From an uncultured Prevotellaceae bacterium (GTDB lineage Bacteria; Bacteroidota; Bacteroidia; Bacteroidales; Bacteroidaceae), in the NCBI GenBank assembly GCA_900315105.1, contig OMXX01000002.1, forward strand, positions 124,001 through 188,000: a DNA stretch of 64,000 nt, written 5' to 3'. Below are positions 1 to 7,695 of this stretch, piece by piece. The translations under genes were made by a program, and so were the position numbers. The stretch's first letter is position 1, and each line of letters starts with the position of its first letter. The notes beneath the pieces are model-generated. The model had not been told where the DNA came from and ran no database searches. It saw only the letters and a program-made list of their open reading frames with translations.

Positions 1-1
1 A

Positions 2-1042
2 AAAGACAAGACATTCACTATCTCACCTCTAAGTCTGGCGGAAATGCTTGCCGTTGTCTCCAACGGAGCAAGGGGCGAAACTCTCAAACAGATTAACTCA
101 ATCATCAAGTCGGGTGATGCAAGCGAGGAAGAAGTGAACGGGAGATACATGAGCCTAAACGAGTATCTGGAGAAAGTTGACGACATGACGACATTTGCAA
201 CGGCTAACTCCGTTTGGATTGATGAAGACTTCAATGTAAAGCCCGAGTTCCTTAAAAAGAAACTTGTTGGCGAGACATTCAATCAGGAACTTTCCACAGA
301 TAAAACGAAGAATGACATCAATGGCTGGTGCGACAAAAACACTCGCGGTTGCATAAAGAAGATTCTGGATGAGCCTCTTCCTAGCAGTTATAGGATGATG
401 GTCATCAACGCCCTCTATTTCAAGGGAATGTGGAGGCAGAAGTTCCAAAAGGACAATACCATAGATGAGGATTTCATGAACTCCAACGGCTCAAAGACAA
501 AGGTCAAGATGATGCACCAGACGAACAACTTCCTTGCATATGTAGGAGACGATATGGATATGGTGGAATTACCTTACGGAAATGACAGTTATTGCATGGA
601 CGTTATCCTTCCGCATGAGGGCAAGAAACTCGACGACTGTCTGAAAGGCTTTAACGCAAAGACCTTCGACGAGTATATCCATAACACTCGTGCGAGATTG
701 GTTTCTGTCGGTATGCCTCGCATGAAACTGGAAGGCCAAACCATTCTCACAAGTCCACTAATGGCAATGGGCATGACTGATGCTTTCTCTGAGATGAGAG
801 CCGACTTCTCAGGCATTTCCGATGAGAGAACCGTTCTTTCAGATGTCATTCAGATCACCTATGTGAATGTTGATGAAGAAGGTACTGAGGCAGCCGCCGT
901 AACATTTACAGGCTTTACCTCAACATCTTTAACCCCGGAACAAGTTCCTATGCCGTTCATCATGAACCGTCCGTTTGCCTATATCATCCGCGAAAAGACA
1001 ACAGGCACTATCCTGTTCATTGGTAAGGTAAGGAAATTATAA
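2..1042 (+). CDS. serpin (serine protease inhibitor), 5' end outside window
   Basis: The reading frame is open from base 2, and the residues before the first ATG (base 44) already match the serpin core (KDKTFTISPLSLAEML), so the true start lies upstream of the window. The C-terminal part has the serpin hinge EEGTEAAAVT, the reactive-centre loop and the closing strands MNRPFAYIIREK and GTILFIGKVRKL. Serpins trap target proteases as a covalent complex after loop cleavage. Counting 17 residues from the hinge glutamate puts the scissile bond near Thr-Ser in the stretch FTSTSL. It is followed at 68 bases by a closely similar serpin on the same strand. The target protease cannot be told from sequence. 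Confidence 0.93.
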   Translation, partial: KDKTFTISPLSLAEMLAVVSNGARGETLKQINSIIKSGDASEEEVNGRYMSLNEYLEKVDDMTTFATANSVWIDEDFNVKPEFLKKKLVGETFNQELSTDKTKNDINGWCDKNTRGCIKKILDEPLPSSYRMMVINALYFKGMWRQKFQKDNTIDEDFMNSNGSKTKVKMMHQTNNFLAYVGDDMDMVELPYGNDSYCMDVILPHEGKKLDDCLKGFNAKTFDEYIHNTRARLVSVGMPRMKLEGQTILTSPLMAMGMTDAFSEMRADFSGISDERTVLSDVIQITYVNVDEEGTEAAAVTFTGFTSTSLTPEQVPMPFIMNRPFAYIIREKTTGTILFIGKVRKL

Positions 1043-1109
1043 AAAAATACCCTTACCGATGCAAGGTTTTCAAATTTTCAGCATTATATATACAGAAAGA
1101 ATCACTTAA

Positions 1110-2357
1110 ATGATACATAAAATGAAAAAATCTAAAATCCATTCAATAGGACTTCTGATGCTTGCAGCCCTAGTCTCCATAACAAGTTGCGACAGTTCTG
1201 ACGATACAGAAACCACAGGTCCAGTAGTTTGTCCAACCGACCAGACAACAACAAGCATACTTGAAGCCTCAATAAACAAGGCTTTCCCTCTGTTCGCTGC
1301 GGTTGATGCAGCAACAAAAGCTAATGAGAACTTCACAATCTCGCCTCTAAGTCTGTCGGAAATGCTTGTAATGGCATCAAACGGAGCTAACGGCGAAACT
1401 CGCAAGCAGATAAACTCTATCATAGGTGCTAATGATAATATAAGCAAGGAAAGCTTAAACGAGGCATTCAACGGCCTTAACGAGTACCTTGCAAGGGTTG
1501 ACAGCAAGACAACATTCACAACTGCTAATTCCGTATGGATTGATGAAGGTTTCAAGGTAAAGCCAGAATTCCTCAGCGACAAGAAGCTCATTGGTGAGAC
1601 TTTCAACCAAAAACTTTCCACTATAAAGACAATGGACGACATCAACCACTGGTGCGACATTAAAACTAGTGGTTGCATTAAGGATATTCTGACAGAGCCT
1701 CTTGACGACTATTGCAGAATGGTACTTGCCAACGCCCTCTATTTCAAGGGTATGTGGAAAAACAAGTTCAGCAAGGATGACACCAAGGAAAAAGAGTTCA
1801 CTAACTCCGACGGTTCTAGGTCAAAAGTCCAGATGATGTTCCAATCTAGTATGTTTCTTGGCTATGAAGGATTAGACATGGATTTTGTGGAATTCCCATA
1901 CGGTAACGAAAACTATTGCATGGATGTCTTTCTTCCTCACGAGGACAAGAAACTTGACGAGTGCATGAAGGATTTCGACCAGAAGACTTTTGAAGAGTAT
2001 CTCAAAAAAGCAGGTACGGGAGAGATTTTGGTTGAAATGCCAAGAATGAAATTGAATTACAAGACCTCGCTCGTAAAGCCACTCAAGGCTATGGGTATGA
2101 CTGATGCCTTTTCTGACGATGCTGACTTCTCTGGCATCTCTAATGAAAAGACCTATATCTCAGACGTGATACAAGCCACCTTTGTAAACGTGGATGAAGA
2201 GGGCACGGAAGCGGCAGCCGTAACAATAGCGACTATGAAAAATGATATTATGCCAATGCGGACATCGACATTCTTCATGAACCGTCCGTTTGCATACATC
2301 ATCCGCGAGAAGACAACAGGCACAATCCTATTCATGGGTAAGGTGAGAAAGCTATAA
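1110..2357 (+). CDS. serpin lipoprotein
   Basis: A full-length serpin of 415 residues. The N-terminus is a lipoprotein signal (hydrophobic run then ITSC, Cys27), so it is probably lipid-anchored in the envelope. A start at 1122 (MKKSKIHS) would give a more typical signal peptide than the one at 1110. The hinge VDEEGTEAAAVT is intact, which favours an inhibitory rather than a non-inhibitory serpin. The loop that follows (IATMKNDIMPMRTSTF) differs completely from that of the upstream copy although the scaffold is very similar. The stop codon overlaps the next start (TAATG), coupling it to the sigma factor gene. Confidence 0.93.
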   Translation: MIHKMKKSKIHSIGLLMLAALVSITSCDSSDDTETTGPVVCPTDQTTTSILEASINKAFPLFAAVDAATKANENFTISPLSLSEMLVMASNGANGETRKQINSIIGANDNISKESLNEAFNGLNEYLARVDSKTTFTTANSVWIDEGFKVKPEFLSDKKLIGETFNQKLSTIKTMDDINHWCDIKTSGCIKDILTEPLDDYCRMVLANALYFKGMWKNKFSKDDTKEKEFTNSDGSRSKVQMMFQSSMFLGYEGLDMDFVEFPYGNENYCMDVFLPHEDKKLDECMKDFDQKTFEEYLKKAGTGEILVEMPRMKLNYKTSLVKPLKAMGMTDAFSDDADFSGISNEKTYISDVIQATFVNVDEEGTEAAAVTIATMKNDIMPMRTSTFFMNRPFAYIIREKTTGTILFMGKVRKL

Positions 2358-2899
2358 TGGAGATAGACAACGAACTGACAGAACGACTGTTACGAAACGA
2401 CCGTAAGGCTATGCAAGAACTGTATGGCCTTACGGTTCGCTATCTCTTTGCCGTCTGTCAGAGATATGTTGTCAACGAAGAAGATGTTCGCGACATCCTT
2501 CAGGAAACCTACATCAAGACTTATAGGAACATAGGAGATTTCAAGCTGGAGAATGGAAGTTCTATCGTGTCGTGGATGACAAGGATAGCCATAAACGAAT
2601 CGCTTATGCTTTTGCGAAGGAAGCACAAGGATGCCTTTATTGAAACATCAAAGGAACTACCTGACCGTGAGGAGGATCTGGAGGTTTCAAGATTCTCGGC
2701 AGAGCAGCTACACAACGCCATACAGCAATTACCAACAGGCTATCGCGTAGTTCTCAACCTCTATGCCTTTGAGGACAAATCACACAAGGAAATAGCCCAA
2801 CTATTAGGCATTAAGGAGGCTTCATCAGCATCCCAGTTACACAGAGCGAAGAACATGCTTCGCAAAATACTATTAAAGCAGGAAGGAGGCAGACAATGA
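2357..2899 (+). CDS. RNA polymerase ECF-type sigma-70 factor
   Basis: A 180-residue protein with the two ECF domains. Region 2 is at about residues 20-90 (DVRDILQETYIKTYRNI, then SWMTRIAINES). Region 4, at about 115-175, carries a helix-turn-helix (HKEIAQLLGIKEASSASQLH) and the RAKNMLRK end. It would direct polymerase to a small regulon. It is translationally coupled on both sides: its ATG overlaps the serpin stop, and its stop overlaps the start of the membrane-spanning downstream gene (ATGA). The arrangement suggests serpin, sigma factor and anti-sigma form one transcript. The promoter it recognises is unknown. Confidence 0.92.
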   Translation: MEIDNELTERLLRNDRKAMQELYGLTVRYLFAVCQRYVVNEEDVRDILQETYIKTYRNIGDFKLENGSSIVSWMTRIAINESLMLLRRKHKDAFIETSKELPDREEDLEVSRFSAEQLHNAIQQLPTGYRVVLNLYAFEDKSHKEIAQLLGIKEASSASQLHRAKNMLRKILLKQEGGRQ

Positions 2900-4158
2900 A
2901 AGAACAATGGACTAAAGATCTTCAGCAGAAGATGAACGGTTTTGAGGTTCCTACGATTCCAGAGGGATTGTGGGAAGACATTGATGCTGCCCTTGAGAAT
3001 GATGACAAGCATTTGGTGATAGGTGATTGTGGCAAAGCAAAAGGACAAACCATCAACACCCAACACTTAACACCCATCACACGCTACTGGCGAAAGGCCA
3101 GTGCCGCTATTCTCCTGCTTTTGGCTATTCCAACATCTTTGTATCTGCTTCGCAACAAGGAAAATGAAATAGCTGTAGCTGAATTAGAAAAGAATGCTCC
3201 TTTACATGAGATTTCTTCATCAAAGGCCAAAACGCCAAATGACACAGAAGCTTCCCCTACCCTTTCCACGCCTTCTGCAAAGCATATTGCAAAGGCGACA
3301 ATTCAAAAGACGACAATAGCAGAAGCCCCAATCGACAACAGTTCGAATTCTGCCATTGAAGAGCAAAGGCATAAAGCGGAAGAAGTAAAGCATGATTCAC
3401 CTATCACCAAGCAAACAGAGGAAAAAGCCTCCACTCCATCTGCAGCCCCAGAAGGCACTCATGAAGAGCCGATTAACAACTATGGGGAAGATGACTTCAC
3501 TATCAACAAGAAACAGCCGGAAAACCGTCTCTATCTTGCAATGAATGCCTCTGGAATAAGTTTCTCTAGAGACATGACAACTACAGACTATACGATGGGA
3601 TATAACGACCCTTACAACGTGGTAAACGACCCCTACAACGTAGCAAACAACCCTATAAAAAATATGGACGCGATTCCATATCACGAAGAGACGCATCATC
3701 GTCCTATTTCCTTCGGACTTCAGGTCGGTATTCCTGTAGCCAAGGATTGGTCAGTCGTTACTGGTCTTACATACACCTATCTGCATAGTGAAATAAAAGA
3801 CAACACAGGTCTTATCTTTACCCATATCGACCAGAAACTGCATTTCATCGGCATCCCTGTGCAGATGAACTACCAGCTATACAACAACCGCCATTGCAAT
3901 ATCTATCTCGGTGCTGGAGGACGAGCCGACTTCGGGGTTAGCGGAAAGACGAATCACGAGAGCAAGCTCTCTCATCTGCCTGTAAACTATTCACTTAAGG
4001 CAGCCGCAGGCGTTCAGGTGAACCTCTTCAAGAGCCTCAACATCTACGCAGAGCCAACCCTTCAGTACAATATCCCAGGCTCTACCAGATACAAGACCTA
4101 CTACACCGAGCACAAAACCATGTTCGACCTGCAGTTAGGCGTTAGGGGTATTCCTTGA
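2896..4158 (+). CDS. anti-sigma-like membrane protein with C-terminal outer-membrane beta-barrel domain
   Basis: The protein has 420 residues. The first 65 are cytosol-like and polar. A single membrane helix follows at about 68-85 (ILLLLAIPTSLYLL), then a long Ser/Thr/Glu-rich linker (about 90-235) and a short internal repeat (NDPYNV twice, about 238-252). The last 160 residues resemble the porin-family outer-membrane beta-barrel fold (SFGLQVGIPVAKDWSVVTGL, then LHFIGIPVQMNYQL). In Bacteroidetes such proteins are encoded right after ECF sigma factors and probably hold the sigma factor through the cytosolic head. That role is inferred from position and topology. No FecR or zinc anti-sigma motif is visible. 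Confidence 0.78.
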   Translation: MKEQWTKDLQQKMNGFEVPTIPEGLWEDIDAALENDDKHLVIGDCGKAKGQTINTQHLTPITRYWRKASAAILLLLAIPTSLYLLRNKENEIAVAELEKNAPLHEISSSKAKTPNDTEASPTLSTPSAKHIAKATIQKTTIAEAPIDNSSNSAIEEQRHKAEEVKHDSPITKQTEEKASTPSAAPEGTHEEPINNYGEDDFTINKKQPENRLYLAMNASGISFSRDMTTTDYTMGYNDPYNVVNDPYNVANNPIKNMDAIPYHEETHHRPISFGLQVGIPVAKDWSVVTGLTYTYLHSEIKDNTGLIFTHIDQKLHFIGIPVQMNYQLYNNRHCNIYLGAGGRADFGVSGKTNHESKLSHLPVNYSLKAAAGVQVNLFKSLNIYAEPTLQYNIPGSTRYKTYYTEHKTMFDLQLGVRGIP

Positions 4159-4219
4159 ACATTTCGCAATATTATCAAATATTCTGCGTTATAAGGACAA
4201 AACCTAAGAACAAAAACGA

Positions 4220-5488
4220 ATGAAAAGAAATATATTCAAAGTAATGCCTCTGCTCATGTCAGCATTTCTACTGGCATTAACAAGTTGTGTAAAAAAGAAA
4301 CAGCAATTACCAAAGGCTGAGGTAAAACAAGAAATCACACAACCGGAAATATCTCCACTTGATTCCGTGATAAGGCATGACTTCAAATCGGCAAACGAAA
4401 TGGCTTTTTCACTCTTTAAGCAAGTGGATAAGCAAAAGCGCAACGAGAACTTCATGATCTCCCCACTCTGTTTGGCAAATGCACTTGCCATGCTTGCCTA
4501 TGGCGCAGACGGCAATACCCTTAAGCAAATCACGGATGTATTAGGTGCTAAAGACATGAGTATTGATAAGATTTGCAAGAAATATAGGGATTTGAATGTC
4601 TATCTCAAGTCAATAGACACAGAGACTTCTTTCGCCAATGCCAGTTCAATATGGATTGACGATAAATTCAAGGTCAAAGCCGACTTCCTCAAGAAGAACA
4701 AGGAAATATTCAATGCCGAAGTTTACAATAGGGCTCTGGCTACAGAAAAGACCATGAACGACATCAATTCATGGTGCAACAGGCAGACAAACGGACATAT
4801 AAAAGATGTGCTTAACAATATACCTTCACCAGATTCAAGGATGCTGCTCATGAACGCCTTATACTTTAACGGTAAATGGTCTGATCCTTTCTCCAAGGAA
4901 AATACCAAGGAGGAATTCTTCAAGAACCATGACGGTTCAAAGTCAAAGGTTAATATGATGTATAAATTCGAATTTATGAGAGCATCCGTTTGTGATAAAT
5001 TTGATATTGTAGAGTTCCCTTATGGAAAACGCGATTTCAGCATGGTAGTTATCCTTCCACATAAAGGCCAGAATATTGATATTTGCCTAAAGAATCTCAG
5101 TAGCAAGCAAGTTAATAAAATAGATAGCAACTCTGATTTCTACTATGTTAGTGTCCATATGCCTCAGTTGGAATTAAAAGATGAGACAGATTTCAATAGC
5201 ACCCTAATGGCTTTGGGCATGACCGATGCTTTCTCTGTAAAAAATGCAAATCTCTCAAAGATATCAGATGATCTCTATGTTTCGGCCATCAAACAGAAAA
5301 CTTCCATAAAGGTAAATGAAGAAGGAACAGAAGCTACTGCCGTAACACATGAAATCATTAAGGCAAAGGATGCAGATGAGCCCAAGCCAAAGGTACTTGA
5401 ATTCTATATGGATCGCCCATTCGTGTATCTTATCCGCGAGAAGATAACAGGAACAATCCTTTTCATGGGTAAGGTAAGGAAACTATAG
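4220..5488 (+). CDS. serpin lipoprotein
   Basis: A third serpin, 422 residues, with lipobox LTSC (Cys23) after a short hydrophobic signal. The scaffold features are present (NFMISPLCLANALAMLAYGA, then NALYFNGKW), as is the hinge VNEEGTEATAVT. The loop is longer and charged (HEIIKAKDADEPKPKVLEF); by counting, P1 falls at Lys of KAKD, which would suit a trypsin-like or Lys-specific target. The C-terminus RPFVYLIREK and GTILFMGKVRKL matches the neighbours. It lies 61 bases after the anti-sigma-like gene and could be in the same transcript; I saw no terminator in that gap. Confidence 0.92.
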   Translation: MKRNIFKVMPLLMSAFLLALTSCVKKKQQLPKAEVKQEITQPEISPLDSVIRHDFKSANEMAFSLFKQVDKQKRNENFMISPLCLANALAMLAYGADGNTLKQITDVLGAKDMSIDKICKKYRDLNVYLKSIDTETSFANASSIWIDDKFKVKADFLKKNKEIFNAEVYNRALATEKTMNDINSWCNRQTNGHIKDVLNNIPSPDSRMLLMNALYFNGKWSDPFSKENTKEEFFKNHDGSKSKVNMMYKFEFMRASVCDKFDIVEFPYGKRDFSMVVILPHKGQNIDICLKNLSSKQVNKIDSNSDFYYVSVHMPQLELKDETDFNSTLMALGMTDAFSVKNANLSKISDDLYVSAIKQKTSIKVNEEGTEATAVTHEIIKAKDADEPKPKVLEFYMDRPFVYLIREKITGTILFMGKVRKL

Positions 5489-5489
5489 A

Positions 5490-5640
5490 TGTTCGACCGT
5501 TATTCCGCCGTTCATCCTCCGTCATGAAAAGGAGCCAAACTCGGTGAAGGTCCGTTCTATGTCCGCTCCTGGAACGGAGGTTCACCGAGTTTGATTCGGA
5601 AGATCATAGGAGGATCAAGGGAAGAACATCGGAGTTATTG
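5490..5640. repeat. intergenic short-repeat zone (ccgttc / cggag motifs)
   Basis: No gene is visible between the serpin and the minus-strand gene. The stretch holds inverted copies of ACTCGGTGAA (around 5539) and TTCACCGAGT (around 5580) and several CCGTTC/CGGAGG words. A related zone with ACTCGGTGAAG lies at 9300-9430, next to the paralogue of the gene downstream here, so the two zones may have been duplicated with the gene. Confidence 0.5.
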
Positions 5641-5641
5641 C

Positions 5642-6183
5642 TTATTCAGAAACCAACCGCAGACTTGAAACAAGGCGACCTTTTCGGCTGTCACGAAGAT
5701 GCACAAAGGCATATTGACCGCCATTCTCAGCCTCTCGAACTACTGTTCTGGATTCTGGAGTCTCAATCACAATATCCTCAAACTCTACCCTTTCACCTGT
5801 CAGACAGATAAAACGAAGGATATCTCTCTTATTCCAGTCCTCCGCAATCATATCACATTCTACCCTATCATCAACTATACGATAGTTGAGCGTTGGCAGA
5901 GAACCGCCCGAAACAGTATTCATTTTCAGGAGATTAAGGCTCATGAAACTATCGCAATCCCTTTGTCCTGCCCTGGAATGTTCAAAACATCCCTTCACAG
6001 CAGGTTTCAACTTGCGATAGAGTTCCTGCACAGCCTTCATCTTATCACGTTGTGACAGTTGTTCATCCGACATTTTGTCATTATAGCTCTTAGGCATAGC
6101 CCTCTTTGTCTACTGCCTTTTTGTACCTGATACACGAACCCGCCAATGCGTCCGTGAATGCCTTTCTTGTCTATTGTTGCCAT
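5642..6183 (-). pseudogene. DUF6266-like protein, frameshifted near its N-terminus
   Basis: The 151 residues from the internal ATG at 6097 align over their whole length with the intact paralogue at 9440-9988 (KLKPAVKGCFE, QRDCDSFMSLNLLKMNTVS, FAFVHLR-like end). The paralogue's N-terminus is also recognisable here, but in another frame: ATG at 6183 opens MATIDKKGIHGRIGGFVYQV, matching MAILDNKGSIHGPAGGMVFQ. The two frames would join if one base were added in the G run at 6100-6102 (minus-strand reading). The N-terminus resembles the phage-associated family DUF6266. Either a real frameshift mutation or a sequencing error explains it; the promoter upstream is intact. Confidence 0.75.
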
Positions 6184-6207
6184 ATAAATCTAATTTTAAG
6201 GATTTAG

Positions 6208-6269
6208 CGCTCAGAAAATCAGAAACGCGCACCAGCCTTTAAGGGCTGACGTTCGCTATTTTCTGAGCG
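6208..6269. repeat. 12-bp inverted repeat enclosing a CAGCC/GGCTG hairpin
   Basis: CGCTCAGAAAAT (6208-6219) is exactly complemented by ATTTTCTGAGCG (6258-6269), and inside it CAGCC...GGCTG (6233-6248) forms a second stem. It lies in the 5' leader of the minus-strand DUF6266-like gene, just after that gene's promoter. A similar CAGCC-GGCTG hairpin follows promoters at 37.6 kb and 48.9 kb. Confidence 0.7.
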
Positions 6270-6287
6270 TGATTTTCAATTCAGATA

Positions 6288-6295
6288 CAAAGATA
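6288..6295 (-). promoter_or_regulatory. -7 box TATCTTTG for the minus-strand gene
   Basis: The minus strand reads TATCTTTG here, the Bacteroidetes primary sigma -7 consensus (TAnnTTTG), about 105 bases upstream of the restored start at 6183. This supports the longer, frameshifted gene model. Confidence 0.6.
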
Positions 6296-6337
6296 CAAAA
6301 AAAGTGCCATAATATTTTGTTATTATTCAATTATTTT

Positions 6338-6346
6338 GTAATTTCG
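6338..6346 (+). promoter_or_regulatory. -7 box TAATTTCG for the fourth serpin
   Basis: TAATTTCG sits about 45 bases before the preferred serpin start at 6386 and after an AT-rich stretch. This placement is why the ATG at 6386 is preferred over the upstream ATG at 6269. Confidence 0.45.
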
Positions 6347-6385
6347 CAAACGATTATAAAACCCTATACCATTCATAATAACTCT

Positions 6386-7618
6386 ATGATCAGAAGCAAA
6401 TTCATAATATCAGTCCTGTTGATGCCGGTTGCTTTCCTCACATCTACTAATTGCATGGCACAGACACGACAGGCTAATTCAGTAGCATGCCCTATCGACT
6501 CAACGGCTAAGGCTATATATAAAGGTGAGACGAGTATGGCTTACTCGCTCTTTGAGCAAGTGGATAAACAACATGACAAGAATGAGAATGTAGTTATCTC
6601 GCCTCTATGCCTGGCTGATGCTCTGACCATTCTTGCCAATGGCGCCAAGGGCATTACTCTCGACCAGATTGCGAGCGTGTTAGGTACGGAAGACCTGAAC
6701 ACGGAAAAGGTTAGTGAGGTGTATGGAAAACTGAACGACTATCTTGCGGGATATGCTCGTGAGGTCGGGATCAAGACCGCTAATTCCGTTTGGATAGATA
6801 ACAAATTCAAGGTTAAGAACGAATTCTCTACCAAGAACAGAAACGATTTCAAAGCGGAGATACGTAATCATATCCTTGCTTCTGACATGACCAAGAACAA
6901 CATCAACCAATGGTATTCACAAAACACAAGGGGGAGTATCAAGAATATTCTCAGTCAACCTCTTTCCTCAGAAGCCAAGATTGCGTTGTTCAGTTTGGTG
7001 TGCTTCAACGGCACTTGGAATAACGTGTTTGAAGAGGACGTTACACGACCTATGGATTTCACGAATGCTGACGGCTCGAAATCAAAGGTGATGATGATGC
7101 AACAGGAAGATCATTACCAAGTATATGAAGGTGAAAGGATGGATCTTCTCAGAATACCTTATTTGAAAGGCAATTTCTATATGGAGATCTATCTGCCTCA
7201 CAAGGGCGAGAACCTTGACGACTGTCTGAGGAATTTCAGCAAGAAACAAGACACGCAGATGAGAAAGCGCACAAGCGACCAGAAAGTTGCCCTTGACATG
7301 CCTCGTATGGATCTGAAATGCGATAACTCTTTCAATGAGCCACTCAAGGCTATGGAAATGACTGACGCCTTTTCCTTAGAAGCTGATTTCTCGGGGTTGG
7401 CCGATAACTCCCCATCTGTTTCCGACATAAGGCAGATAATAAACCTCAAGTTCTGCGAGAAAGGAACAGATGCCGTTTCTTCTTCTAAAAAGCCTTTTGA
7501 TACTAAAGAGATGACCATCAAGCCTTTCTTCTTCACAATGAACCGCCCGTTCTTCTTCACAATACGCGAACATAAGTCGGGCACAATCCTCTTTATGGGC
7601 AAGGTGAGGAAACTGTAA
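6386..7618 (+). CDS. serpin, secreted
   Basis: A fourth serpin, about 410 residues from the ATG at 6386. An ATG at 6269 is in frame but would put the promoter box inside the gene and spoil the signal peptide. The signal (MIRSKFIISVLLMPVAFLTS) is followed by NCMAQ without a good lipobox, so signal peptidase I processing is more likely than lipid anchoring. The hinge is CEKGTDAVSSS, less canonical than in the other three copies but still small at P12-P9. The loop KKPFDTKEMTIKPF is again different, with Lys near P1. It is transcribed towards the rhomboid gene; a strong hairpin separates the two. Confidence 0.9.
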   Translation: MIRSKFIISVLLMPVAFLTSTNCMAQTRQANSVACPIDSTAKAIYKGETSMAYSLFEQVDKQHDKNENVVISPLCLADALTILANGAKGITLDQIASVLGTEDLNTEKVSEVYGKLNDYLAGYAREVGIKTANSVWIDNKFKVKNEFSTKNRNDFKAEIRNHILASDMTKNNINQWYSQNTRGSIKNILSQPLSSEAKIALFSLVCFNGTWNNVFEEDVTRPMDFTNADGSKSKVMMMQQEDHYQVYEGERMDLLRIPYLKGNFYMEIYLPHKGENLDDCLRNFSKKQDTQMRKRTSDQKVALDMPRMDLKCDNSFNEPLKAMEMTDAFSLEADFSGLADNSPSVSDIRQIINLKFCEKGTDAVSSSKKPFDTKEMTIKPFFFTMNRPFFFTIREHKSGTILFMGKVRKL

Positions 7619-7621
7619 GTT

Positions 7622-7690
7622 AGTTCATAGTGCATAGTTGGTTGGCACATACATATCAACTATGAACTATGCACTATGAACTATGATTTT
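7622..7690. terminator. 18-bp inverted repeat between convergent genes, probable bidirectional terminator
   Basis: AGTTCATAGTGCATAGTT (7622-7639) is perfectly complemented by 7665-7682, with a T run following. It separates the convergent serpin and rhomboid genes. A longer copy of the same repeat lies at 24791-24886. Confidence 0.7.
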
Positions 7691-7695
7691 TTCCA

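Noticed and set aside
6269..6385. Longer N-terminus for the fourth serpin (start at 6269)
   Set aside because: It would place the TAATTTCG promoter box inside the gene and hide the signal peptide; the ATG at 6386 fits better.
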